A DNA stretch of 27,730 nt from an uncultured bacterium. GTDB lineage: Bacteria; Cyanobacteriota; Vampirovibrionia; Gastranaerophilales; Gastranaerophilaceae. The notes under the pieces were generated by a model that saw only the letters and a program-made list of their open reading frames with translations, did not search any database and was not told where the DNA came from. Position 1 is the stretch's first letter. Each line of letters begins with the position of its first letter. Shown here one piece after another: positions 1-6,750 of this stretch. Both the position numbers and the translations under genes were made by a program. The DNA lies in contig URPS01000029.1 of assembly GCA_900549855.1 (NCBI GenBank), forward strand, positions 1 to 27,730, in the 5' to 3' direction.

Positions 1-432
1 AATACAACAAAAATGACTGCTGAAAATTATAAGGCAGAACGTGCAAAAAGAGCTGTTCAGATTAAGCAACAACTGAATAACATGCATGAAGGTGATTATA
101 TCATTTGGAAAGCCCAATTCGCTGCAAATGTCATTGGAAAAAACGGAATCTCAGAATATGAAGCCAGTCACATAGGAATAATTGAATCTATAGATAAAAA
201 AACTGGGAAAATAACTGTAATAGAAGGAAATGCAAATATCAGTATTGTGCCACCAAATGGCGATAGAACAGTAGTAAAGACTAAAACTGAAGGCATAATC
301 GGCAATCAAGAGGTTGGTGAATTTAAAGAAATTAACAGGCGTGATGGATTAATTAGAAAAATCTATACAATAGACGAGTTGGCAAAATTTGGTTATAGTG
401 GTTTTATAGACAATTCTGCGATTATAAAATAG
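1..432 (+). CDS. CHAP-like cysteine peptidase/amidase domain protein, 3' part only
   Basis: The reading frame is open from the first base of the window. The first internal ATG (position 13) has no ribosome binding site, so this is most likely the C-terminal end of a longer protein whose start lies outside. The segment GDYIIW, then SHIGIIESIDKKTGKITVIEGN, resembles the second half of a CHAP (NlpC/P60-like) domain: a beta strand carrying the catalytic His (SHIGII) followed by the strand with the third polar catalytic residue (IEGN). The catalytic Cys would lie in the missing upstream part. Such domains cut peptidoglycan cross-bridges or stem peptides. The C-terminus (DGLIRKIYTIDELAKFGYSGFID) fits the final strand of the fold. 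The stop lies one base from the convergent small gene on the minus strand. The domain call rests on motif pattern only. Confidence 0.6.
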   Translation, partial: NTTKMTAENYKAERAKRAVQIKQQLNNMHEGDYIIWKAQFAANVIGKNGISEYEASHIGIIESIDKKTGKITVIEGNANISIVPPNGDRTVVKTKTEGIIGNQEVGEFKEINRRDGLIRKIYTIDELAKFGYSGFIDNSAIIK

Positions 433-433
433 C

Positions 434-676
434 TTATGCAGCTTCAGTAGAGACGTATTTTGCAGATTTAGCAACAACACCATAACAAACCATTGTAAGT
501 CTGTTGTTTAAAGCTAACATAGTTCTAAAATTATTGGCAGAACAATTCATTGCATTCATCATATCATCAGCTGAAACATGGGATTTTAAAGCTCCTTCAT
601 CGTGGTTATCAACTTTTTCTTGTGCATATTTTTCAACTAATAATTTGTCAATAAAATCTCTTGCTCCAATTGCCAT
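434..676 (-). CDS. Small unknown 80-aa protein, copy 1 of a paralogous pair
   Basis: Unrecognised small protein, predicted mostly helical, with no signal peptide or membrane segment. The start ATG (676-674) is supported by an AGGAG box (complement of 685-689) at 8-nt spacing. A nearly identical paralogue lies at 11705-11950: residues 1-75 differ at one position (Asn40 against Ser) and only the last few residues diverge. The C-terminal half has a run of hydrophobic residues in helical spacing (NNFRTMLALNNRLTMVCYGV). It sits beside the flhA operon. Its size and helical character recall small secreted rod or needle subunits of type III systems, but no family motif supports that and it remains speculation. 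The gene is real: two copies with mostly synonymous differences. Confidence 0.8.
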   Translation of the reverse strand: MAIGARDFIDKLLVEKYAQEKVDNHDEGALKSHVSADDMMNAMNCSANNFRTMLALNNRLTMVCYGVVAKSAKYVSTEAA

Positions 677-836
677 AATAAATACTCCTATATAATCTTT
701 TGTACTCTCTCTTTTTTATTTAAGACAAAGTTTACTAAACCTATTAAAGTCCTTACTTTTAGGTTCTTCTGCTCTCTTTGTCTTAGATATCTCTTATGTA
801 TATATAAAGTATTTAACTTTAAAAAAATTGACTTTT
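677..836 (-). ncRNA. Structured 5' leader of the 80-aa gene, copy 1
   Basis: This 160-nt stretch matches 11951-12110 with a single mismatch, although the coding regions behind the two copies differ at many synonymous sites. Read on the minus strand it folds into nested helices. An outer perfect 10-bp stem pairs 776-785 with 721-730. An inner hairpin pairs 760-765 with 738-743 and 755-759 with 746-750 around a 4-nt loop (751-754), with a 2-nt bulge. The ribosome binding site (685-689) lies just downstream. TATATA-rich DNA near 797-807 could be the -10 region, giving a leader of about 110 nt. It could be a regulatory leader, an mRNA stabiliser or a separate small RNA; no known riboswitch class was recognised. 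Confidence 0.6.
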
Positions 837-885
837 ATAGTTGTTTTTATGAAGTTTTGTTAAGGTGAGTTTTGTTTTTCACGCA

Positions 886-1040
886 AACCTCTCTTATTAG
901 GGAGGTCGCAGCTGTTGGAGAAGCTATGCTGAGCCTTACAGATGCGGGTAGGTTGCAGACACAAATATAAAATTAATACCTACCCACATTCGTAGTTCAC
1001 TAACGTTCACACGACTGTGACCTCCCTAACAAGGGAGGTT
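886..1040. repeat. Long imperfect inverted repeat between the 80-aa gene and flhA
   Basis: The arms at 886-911 and 1015-1040 are inverted copies with a few mismatches. Each arm is also a small palindrome (CCTC..GGGAGG type). Inside, 942-952 pairs with 979-989 apart from one mismatch, so almost the whole 155 bp can fold as one long hairpin. It begins five bases past the flhA stop codon. It may act as a 3'-end structure for flhA mRNA or be a MITE/REP-like mobile repeat. There is no open reading frame inside. Confidence 0.7.
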
Positions 1041-1044
1041 AAAT

Positions 1045-3135
1045 TTAATAACCGGAGTTATCACCAATAGTATCAACGGCTTCGACTTTGATGTCAGTAA
1101 TAAGTTCAGAGTATGATATTACAACAATAGTCGGAATGTGACGTTCAAGAAGTTGATATAAAGGTAATCTAATTCTTGGAGAACACAATATTACAGGTTG
1201 TTGACCGATTGATTGGTGAGCTCTCATAAGTGTCATAGCAGTTGATTCAATCAAATCCTGAACTTGCATTGGGTTAAGCAAGAACATTGTTCCTAATTCG
1301 GTTCTTTGACAGCTATCATCAAGCGTTTTTTCCCATTCAGGAGAAAGGGTTAGAGCGTAAAGAACGTGATCCCTATCAACATTATTTAAGCAGATTTGAC
1401 GACCAAGAGCCGCTCTCAAACGTTCAGACAGAATATCCGGTTCTTTAGAGAATCTCGCATAGTCACACAAACGTTCAAATACAAATATAATATCTTTGAT
1501 AGATACTTTTTCACGGATAAGATTAACAAAAATCTTTCTTAAATCTGATGTTGAAATAATTGCAGGTACAAGGTCATTTACAAGCGTTGGGTCTTGAGAG
1601 CGAACAAGTTCCATAAGTTTAAGTACATCTGTTTTTGTCATAACCTCGTCAACGTGTTTTCTTACACATTCTTGCAAGTGTGTAACAAGAACGTCTGTCG
1701 CATCAACTGCAGTAACGTTCTTAGCTGACTTCGCATCTTCTGCTGAAATCCAGTAAGCTTGCGTTTGGTAAGTTGGGTCGACACCGACGATTGCATCCTC
1801 AGGAATTGATTTCTTAACAGAATCCCATTGGTCTGCAATAACCATGTATTTTCCAGGGTATACAAAACCTGATGCAACAACGTTATTACGAATAGAAATA
1901 ACGTATTCATTAGCTTCCAAAGCAGAAGAGTCCATAATTCTTATGTTAGGCAAAATATAACCTAATTCATCTGTAACTCTTTGACGTAAAGCAGCAATTT
2001 TAGCAAGCAATTGACCTTCTTGATCCGGATCGGCGATAACCAACAAGCCTGCACCAACTTGTAAACTTAATACGTCAACACCCAATCTTTCGTACATCTT
2101 ATTAGGGTTAACCAAGTCTTGCATATTTTGACGTACGCTTTCCAATTGACCCAATTGAGATTGAACATCTGCATTAACTAATACAGAGAATCCGGCAACT
2201 GCCAAAAGAACAGTAAAACATAAGAATGGTAAAAATGGTAAACCTGTAATTGGACAAGTTACTGTGATTAATCCGAGGAATAGTGCCGCAAAAAACAATG
2301 AATAAGGTTTTGCCAAGATTTGAGAAGTCAAATCACCACCCAATGAATTATGACCTGCAGAAGCACGAGTCATCACAATACCGGCTGATATTGACATCAA
2401 TAATGATGGTAATTGTGATGCCAAACCATCACCAATTGTTAAAACCGTATATTTACTAACGGCATCGGCAATTGGCATTTGGTTAACCAAACAACCGATT
2501 GTCAAACCACCAATAATGTTAATAATAACAATGATGATACCCGCCATGGTATCACCTTTTACGAACTTCATGGAACCATCCATAGAACCAAATAAACTTG
2601 ATTCTCGTTGTAAGTCTTCACGTCTTTTTACAGCTTCTTCCGGCGAAATCAATCCTGCGTTGAAGTCAGCATCAATTGTCATCTGTTTACCCGGCATAGC
2701 GTCTAAGGCGAAACGAGCTGAAACTTCGGCGATACGTTCCGCACCTTTTGTAATTACCATGAACTGCACAACTGTAATAATCAAGAATATTACACCACCA
2801 ACAATCATATTGCCGCCGGTTACAAAAGTTCCGAATGCGTGAACAACTTCTCCTGCATCACCTTTTGCAAGAATCAAACGGGTTGATGCGATTGACAGTA
2901 CCAGACGAAACATTGTTCCTAAAAGAATAATAGAAGGAAATGCAGCCAATTCAAGAGGTTTTTGGACATACAAAGATATCATCAGCAGAACAATGCCCAA
3001 CGTAATATTCATACTGATGGAAAAATTGATAACCCAATTGGGCATTTCCATGATGAGGATTAATACCAACACCATTACGAAAAGTGCCAAGAAAATTTCA
3101 CTTATTGGTTTATTATTTTGTCCTTCTGCTGCCAT
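1045..3135 (-). CDS. flhA: FlhA/SctV-family export gate protein of a type III secretion apparatus
   Basis: 696 aa, the usual FlhA length. The N-terminal half (about 13-320) holds around eight hydrophobic segments. Between the fourth and fifth lies the FHIPEP signature region, residues 133-155 (ERIAEVSARFALDAMPGKQM), followed by the conserved KGDTMAGI (193-200). The C-terminal half is the soluble cytoplasmic domain that forms the nonameric ring and docks chaperone-substrate complexes; it ends with the family's PVILCSPRIR / LSY-like block (here VVISYSEL). FlhA is the proton-driven gate of the flagellar or injectisome export apparatus in the inner membrane. The start is supported by AAAGGAC upstream. 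It is the last gene of a minus-strand set behind fliH-like and fliG-like genes. FlhA (flagellar) is preferred over SctV (injectisome) because of the neighbours, but no flagellin, hook or rod gene is in view. Confidence 0.93.
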   Translation of the reverse strand: MAAEGQNNKPISEIFLALFVMVLVLILIMEMPNWVINFSISMNITLGIVLLMISLYVQKPLELAAFPSIILLGTMFRLVLSIASTRLILAKGDAGEVVHAFGTFVTGGNMIVGGVIFLIITVVQFMVITKGAERIAEVSARFALDAMPGKQMTIDADFNAGLISPEEAVKRREDLQRESSLFGSMDGSMKFVKGDTMAGIIIVIINIIGGLTIGCLVNQMPIADAVSKYTVLTIGDGLASQLPSLLMSISAGIVMTRASAGHNSLGGDLTSQILAKPYSLFFAALFLGLITVTCPITGLPFLPFLCFTVLLAVAGFSVLVNADVQSQLGQLESVRQNMQDLVNPNKMYERLGVDVLSLQVGAGLLVIADPDQEGQLLAKIAALRQRVTDELGYILPNIRIMDSSALEANEYVISIRNNVVASGFVYPGKYMVIADQWDSVKKSIPEDAIVGVDPTYQTQAYWISAEDAKSAKNVTAVDATDVLVTHLQECVRKHVDEVMTKTDVLKLMELVRSQDPTLVNDLVPAIISTSDLRKIFVNLIREKVSIKDIIFVFERLCDYARFSKEPDILSERLRAALGRQICLNNVDRDHVLYALTLSPEWEKTLDDSCQRTELGTMFLLNPMQVQDLIESTAMTLMRAHQSIGQQPVILCSPRIRLPLYQLLERHIPTIVVISYSELITDIKVEAVDTIGDNSGY

Positions 3136-3181
3136 TTAGTCCTTTTGTAAATTTACTAATTATTACTAATTATTACTAACT

Positions 3182-3277
3182 TACCCCTCACCCAAATTTC
3201 TAAGTTTCTAGCTTTCGCTCTCAACTTGAAATTTTACCACCTTCCATTTACCCCCTCCCACAAGGGGCGAGGGACAG
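3182..3277. repeat. REP-like palindromic intergenic element between fliH-like gene and flhA
   Basis: The 147-bp gap between the fliH-like stop and the flhA start contains a CCCCTC-rich segment (3182-3190) and a palindromic core at about 3250-3272 (CCCTC...GGGG..GAGGG). The same CCCTC/GAGGG logic recurs at 886-1040 and 27534-27554, suggesting a dispersed REP-type repeat. No gene is visible in this gap. Confidence 0.5.
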
Positions 3278-3282
3278 ATATG

Positions 3283-4089
3283 TTACCCCCCTCCATCTAG
3301 GGCTTTTTTAATGATTTCCAGTTGCGTATCGATTGAAGCATCAACTATACCATTATTTGTTTGGAAAATACATCCACCTTCTTCAATTGACGGGTCTGCC
3401 ACAATATTTATTTTAGCATCAATACCATATTGATATGTAATATTTGGCAGAGTATCTTTGATAAATTGAACCGCTTGAGGTTTAACCTTAATATTAATCT
3501 TCGGTTCGTTTTTTGAAACAGTCTTAAGCACGTCTACAATTGTATTTATAAGTACTTGCGGGTCTGATTCAACTTCTTTTTTAATGATTTTTTTTGCAAT
3601 ATCAACACTTATTTCTAAAATATCAGGTGCAATATATTCAAACACATTCTTTGTAGCATTCATAAAGCTTGCCATATTTTGTCTAAACGCCTGCATATCA
3701 CTTTCTGCTTGTTCTAAACCTTTTCTGTATCCTTCTTCAAATGCGGATTTTTTGATAGCCTCGGCTTCTTCTTGGGCACGAGATACTAGATTTCTGTCAT
3801 CAATACGTCTGTAACCTCTTCTTCTGGAGCCTCTTCTACGTTCTTGTCGTTGTTCAAAGTCGATATTTTCAATATCGAATAAATCAATTTCAGGTTCTTT
3901 AGGCAAGTTTTCTTGCGGTTGTGCTTGAAAATCATCGTCATTATCTTCGTCTACTTCTTCGGAAGTTTGCGGATAAGTAATTTCAGGCGAAAAAGATTCT
4001 TCAACAACCGGTTCTTCAACAACCGATTTTTGAACCACTTTTGGCTTCACAACCTCCCTATATTTTTGACTATTCTTCTTAATTATCAT
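3283..4089 (-). CDS. fliH: FliH/SctL-like export ATPase regulator
   Basis: 268 aa. Residues 1-80 are acidic and disordered-looking. Residues 82-97 form a very basic patch (RQERRRGSRRRGYRR). Residues 103-145 are a charged coiled coil including EEGYRKGLEQ, matching the region of FliH that dimerises. Residues 150-260 give the conserved C-terminal domain: IAKKIIKKEVESDP, then VADPSIEEGGCIFQTNNGIV (230-249), the hallmark of FliH/SctL/V-ATPase-E-like stators. FliH binds and restrains the FliI ATPase and links it to the export gate and C-ring. The gene lies 38 bp behind the fliG-like gene and 147 bp ahead of flhA. FliI is not in the window. The start is uncertain: no clear binding site precedes ATG 4089. 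Confidence 0.8.
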   Translation of the reverse strand: MIIKKNSQKYREVVKPKVVQKSVVEEPVVEESFSPEITYPQTSEEVDEDNDDDFQAQPQENLPKEPEIDLFDIENIDFEQRQERRRGSRRRGYRRIDDRNLVSRAQEEAEAIKKSAFEEGYRKGLEQAESDMQAFRQNMASFMNATKNVFEYIAPDILEISVDIAKKIIKKEVESDPQVLINTIVDVLKTVSKNEPKINIKVKPQAVQFIKDTLPNITYQYGIDAKINIVADPSIEEGGCIFQTNNGIVDASIDTQLEIIKKALDGGG

Positions 4090-4127
4090 AATTTTTAATC
4101 AGTCGATTCAATACGATTCTTTCGTTA

Positions 4128-5171
4128 TTATATACTATCTTCAATATATTGTGCAACAATTCCCGCAACTCTTAATGGTAAACCTGAGTATTCTCCATCG
4201 TATGCTTGTGATACGAAACGTTTTACCAGCGGACGTTCATTCTTAATTATTTTTTCGATTTTCTCACGTGGTGTTGCACGATATATTCTCAACAAATCTC
4301 CCAATACATTTTCTTTTGTAAGTTTGCGTTTTAGCGGCAAATACTCTTTCATTTCTTTAAGACAATCTGTAATCAAATCTCCATCAAGATGAGATTCCAA
4401 ATCTGCCATATTCATATATTGAGAAATCTGAAGCGAGTCATTAGAATCAAATTTATTAAGAATTGTTGTAACTTTATCTTGAGAAAGGATTTTTAAAACA
4501 AGCGCAAGCGTCATAAGCTTCATTTGCTTATTACTAATACCTTGTGGCATAGATGCCATTTGTTTATCAGCCCTTTGCTTTTTACGTGCTTCTTCTTTAC
4601 GTTTTCTTGCTTCTTCAAGATTACGTTCTGATTCTTCTGCTGCAGCTTGTTGCTGTCTTTGCTGTTCAGCTTGAGCTTGCTGCGCCATTGCATCAATATT
4701 AGATTGACTTTCCGCACGAGCTTTAACCTCTTCGTCAATAACACCTTTTTGTTGCAATTCTTCAATTGCAGCGTTATAACATTTTATAACATGATGTTCT
4801 ACAGCTTGTAGCAATTGATCTTGCGGAATTTTTCTAATAACAGCTTGCTTTGCAACCTCAAAGATTGTAAATGCAATTTTTTGCATTATACTATCCCAAT
4901 ATTGCGGTAAAATGCCCGAATGAATCAAGTCAATTGATTTATGGAATGACCACTCTGCTATAATTTGAGTAATAAATACAGCTTGTTCCGGTGTAAGATT
5001 CAGGTTTTGTTCATCTTTATAAAGCGCCTCTCCGGCAAGTAATGTAAAATTGCCAAGAGTTTTTACAATATATTCTTTCTCTTGGTCTTTAAGTTCTTTT
5101 GGCACAAGCTCTTTGGCTTGTTCTGTCATTGATGCGGCAAACGCCTTATAATCAAAACCTTCTATTGGCAT
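4128..5171 (-). CDS. Divergent FliG-like protein, first gene of the flhA operon
   Basis: 347 aa with three visible parts. Residues 1-150 are helical with no motif I know. Residues 151-205 are rich in Gln, Glu, Lys and Arg and should form a coiled coil or flexible linker. Residues 213-347 resemble an armadillo-type FliG domain (ALVLKILSQDKVTTILNKFD, then helices ending VAGIVAQYI). FliG forms the motor switch ring and meets the FliF ring and stators. The EHPQ-type motif and charged torque helix of standard FliG are not evident, so it may be a structural C-ring or sorting-platform protein instead. It directly precedes the fliH-like gene, as fliG precedes fliH in many flagellar operons, which is half of the case for the name. 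The start has AAGGAA upstream. Confidence 0.5.
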   Translation of the reverse strand: MPIEGFDYKAFAASMTEQAKELVPKELKDQEKEYIVKTLGNFTLLAGEALYKDEQNLNLTPEQAVFITQIIAEWSFHKSIDLIHSGILPQYWDSIMQKIAFTIFEVAKQAVIRKIPQDQLLQAVEHHVIKCYNAAIEELQQKGVIDEEVKARAESQSNIDAMAQQAQAEQQRQQQAAAEESERNLEEARKRKEEARKKQRADKQMASMPQGISNKQMKLMTLALVLKILSQDKVTTILNKFDSNDSLQISQYMNMADLESHLDGDLITDCLKEMKEYLPLKRKLTKENVLGDLLRIYRATPREKIEKIIKNERPLVKRFVSQAYDGEYSGLPLRVAGIVAQYIEDSI

Positions 5172-5187
5172 ACGTATTCCTTATTTC

Positions 5188-5207
5188 TAAGTATTTGCAA
5201 ATACTTA
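5188..5207. promoter_or_regulatory. Perfect 20-bp palindrome in the fliG-fliH-flhA leader (candidate operator)
   Basis: The sequence TAAGTATTTGCAAATACTTA is a perfect palindrome with no spacer, so it suits a dimeric DNA-binding protein better than an RNA hairpin. It lies between the predicted -10 box (5220-5225) and the ribosome binding site of the fliG-like gene, a position where a bound repressor would block transcription. Confidence 0.5.
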
Positions 5208-5219
5208 ATTCCCTATTGT

Positions 5220-5227
5220 ATTATACA
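5220..5227 (-). promoter_or_regulatory. -10 box of the fliG-like/fliH/flhA operon
   Basis: The minus strand reads TGTATAAT, a consensus -10 hexamer, about 50 bp before the fliG-like start codon. No convincing -35 hexamer is visible at 16-18 bp. The start codon of the divergent gene bioG lies about 105 bp away. Confidence 0.45.
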
Positions 5228-5317
5228 GCGCCCTATTTGTTTTAACCTCATATAATTTAATGATTTTAACTAAAAAATCAAGAAAGTATTGATGAAGAAT
5301 TCAAAATGCTATTTATA

Positions 5318-5326
5318 TGGTAAAAT
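5318..5326 (+). promoter_or_regulatory. Extended -10 promoter of bioG, leaderless type
   Basis: TGGTAAAAT is an extended -10 element. Exactly six bases separate it from the bioG ATG, which puts the predicted transcription start on the A of the start codon. No Shine-Dalgarno sequence precedes bioG, in agreement. Confidence 0.5.
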
Positions 5327-5332
5327 ACTCTT

Positions 5333-5944
5333 ATGAAATATAAATGGTTAAATATAAATCAAAATAATAAAGTCATAGTATTTTTTAATGGCTGGGGGAT
5401 GGATGAAAGCGTAGTTCACCACCTTGAATTCAGCGATTATGATGTTTTAATGTTTTATGACTACAATAACCTTGATACAAATTTTGACTTCAATTCTCTT
5501 GATAAATACAAGAACAAAAGCCTTGTTGCTTGGTCAATGGGAGTTATGGTAGCAACTCTGTTTAATCAGAAATACACTTCTGCAACCGCTATAAATGGAA
5601 CATTAAAGCCTATTGACAATGAATTCGGCATTCCTCAAAGAATATACGATTTAACCATAAAAGGATTTAATGAAAAAGGTGCTCAAAGATTTATCAAAAG
5701 CATGTTTAATGAAAATATTAAGCTGCCTCAAATAAGTAGAGATATTGAAAACCAGAAAAGCGAACTGTCTGCACTAAAAAATTACACTGCAAATAGTAAT
5801 TTTAAATACAATAGAATAATCTTGAGTGATAACGACAAAATTATTCCAACAAAGAATCAAATTGCATTCTGGGGAATTGAACCTAATATTTCCAGCGGTC
5901 ATTGTCCGTTTATGTTGTTCAAAAAATGGGAAGAACTCCTATGA
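5333..5944 (+). CDS. bioG: BioG-type pimeloyl-ACP methyl ester esterase
   Basis: 203 aa, typical of the small BioG (DUF452) alpha/beta hydrolases. The oxyanion-hole region NGWGMDE (19-25), nucleophile elbow AWSMG with Ser68, an acidic residue in SDNDKIIP (Asp166 or Asp168) and the catalytic His190 in SGHCPF form the expected triad. The enzyme removes the methyl group from pimeloyl-ACP methyl ester, ending the BioC-initiated route to the pimelate part of biotin, and stands in for BioH. It overlaps bioC by four bases (ATGA), so the two are translationally coupled. The start has no ribosome binding site but sits six bases behind an extended -10 box. No other bio genes are in view. Confidence 0.88.
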   Translation: MKYKWLNINQNNKVIVFFNGWGMDESVVHHLEFSDYDVLMFYDYNNLDTNFDFNSLDKYKNKSLVAWSMGVMVATLFNQKYTSATAINGTLKPIDNEFGIPQRIYDLTIKGFNEKGAQRFIKSMFNENIKLPQISRDIENQKSELSALKNYTANSNFKYNRIILSDNDKIIPTKNQIAFWGIEPNISSGHCPFMLFKKWEELL

Positions 5945-6669
5945 TAAACAAAGAATTAATCAAAAAAAGATTTTCAAAATGTATTACAACATATGATGAG
6001 AATGCTAAAATTCAAAAAAGAATGGCTGAAAAATTGTTTTCACTTTTAGAACGCAATGACTTTGACAAGATACTCGAGATAGGTTGCGGAACAGGATTAT
6101 TGACTAAAATTGCTATTGAAAAACTGAATTTCAGAACCTATACAGCTAACGATATTGTTGGAGATTGCAAAGATTTAATTGAACAATTATCACCTGAAAT
6201 CAAATTCATTCAGGCAGACATAGAAAACATAATAAAAGATAGCAATAATAAGTATGATTTAATCATATCTAATGCGGTTTTTCAATGGATAGAGGACATT
6301 GAGGGATTTATTTCTACCCTTTATGAAAAATTAGAACCTAATGGTGTACTTTTGTTTTCAACATTTGGACTAGAAAATTTTAGAGAAATTTCTTTTGTGC
6401 TAGAAAAAAATTTACCCTATCGCTCCGCAAAAGAATACAAAACTATGCTTAAAGATTACAATTTTTCAGTGGAAGAAGAAGCACATATATTAGCATTCAA
6501 AACCCCAAAAGATATTCTTAAACATATTCAATTAACAGGAGTTAATGCAATTGACGAAACAAAATGGACAAAATCTGACATGCTAAACTTTGAAAAAGGG
6601 TATAACAATTTTTGTTCAGGCAGACCAACTCTTACTTACAACCCAATTTACATTAAAATAAAAAAATAG
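5941..6669 (+). CDS. bioC: BioC malonyl-ACP O-methyltransferase
   Basis: 242 aa from the ATG at 5941, which overlaps the bioG stop and has GGGAAGAA upstream. The frame stays open a little further upstream inside bioG, but that extension is not conserved in style and lacks a binding site. The N-terminus INKELIKKRFSKCITTYDENAKIQ is the typical BioC substrate-binding lead-in. Motif I (ILEIGCGTGLLTK) binds S-adenosylmethionine, and DLIISNAVFQWIED is motif IV. The enzyme methylates malonyl-ACP so that fatty acid synthesis can build pimeloyl-ACP methyl ester; BioG then removes the methyl group. Confidence 0.92.
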   Translation: MINKELIKKRFSKCITTYDENAKIQKRMAEKLFSLLERNDFDKILEIGCGTGLLTKIAIEKLNFRTYTANDIVGDCKDLIEQLSPEIKFIQADIENIIKDSNNKYDLIISNAVFQWIEDIEGFISTLYEKLEPNGVLLFSTFGLENFREISFVLEKNLPYRSAKEYKTMLKDYNFSVEEEAHILAFKTPKDILKHIQLTGVNAIDETKWTKSDMLNFEKGYNNFCSGRPTLTYNPIYIKIKK

Positions 6670-6716
6670 TACAACCGATTAATTCTACACACTTTTTTAT
6701 CATTATAGAATTTAGC

Positions 6717-6722
6717 TATAAT
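6717..6722 (+). promoter_or_regulatory. -10 box (TATAAT) for the histidine kinase gene
   Basis: A consensus TATAAT lies 28 bp before the start codon, with a GAGG ribosome binding site at 6741-6744. The -35 region is only T-rich, so promoter strength cannot be judged. Confidence 0.45.
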
Positions 6723-6750
6723 TGGTCTTTTATTTATAGCGAGGTTCTTT

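Noticed and set aside
5902..5940. Earlier start for bioC inside bioG
   Set aside because: ATG 5941 overlaps the bioG stop (ATGA), has a binding site and gives the normal BioC N-terminus.
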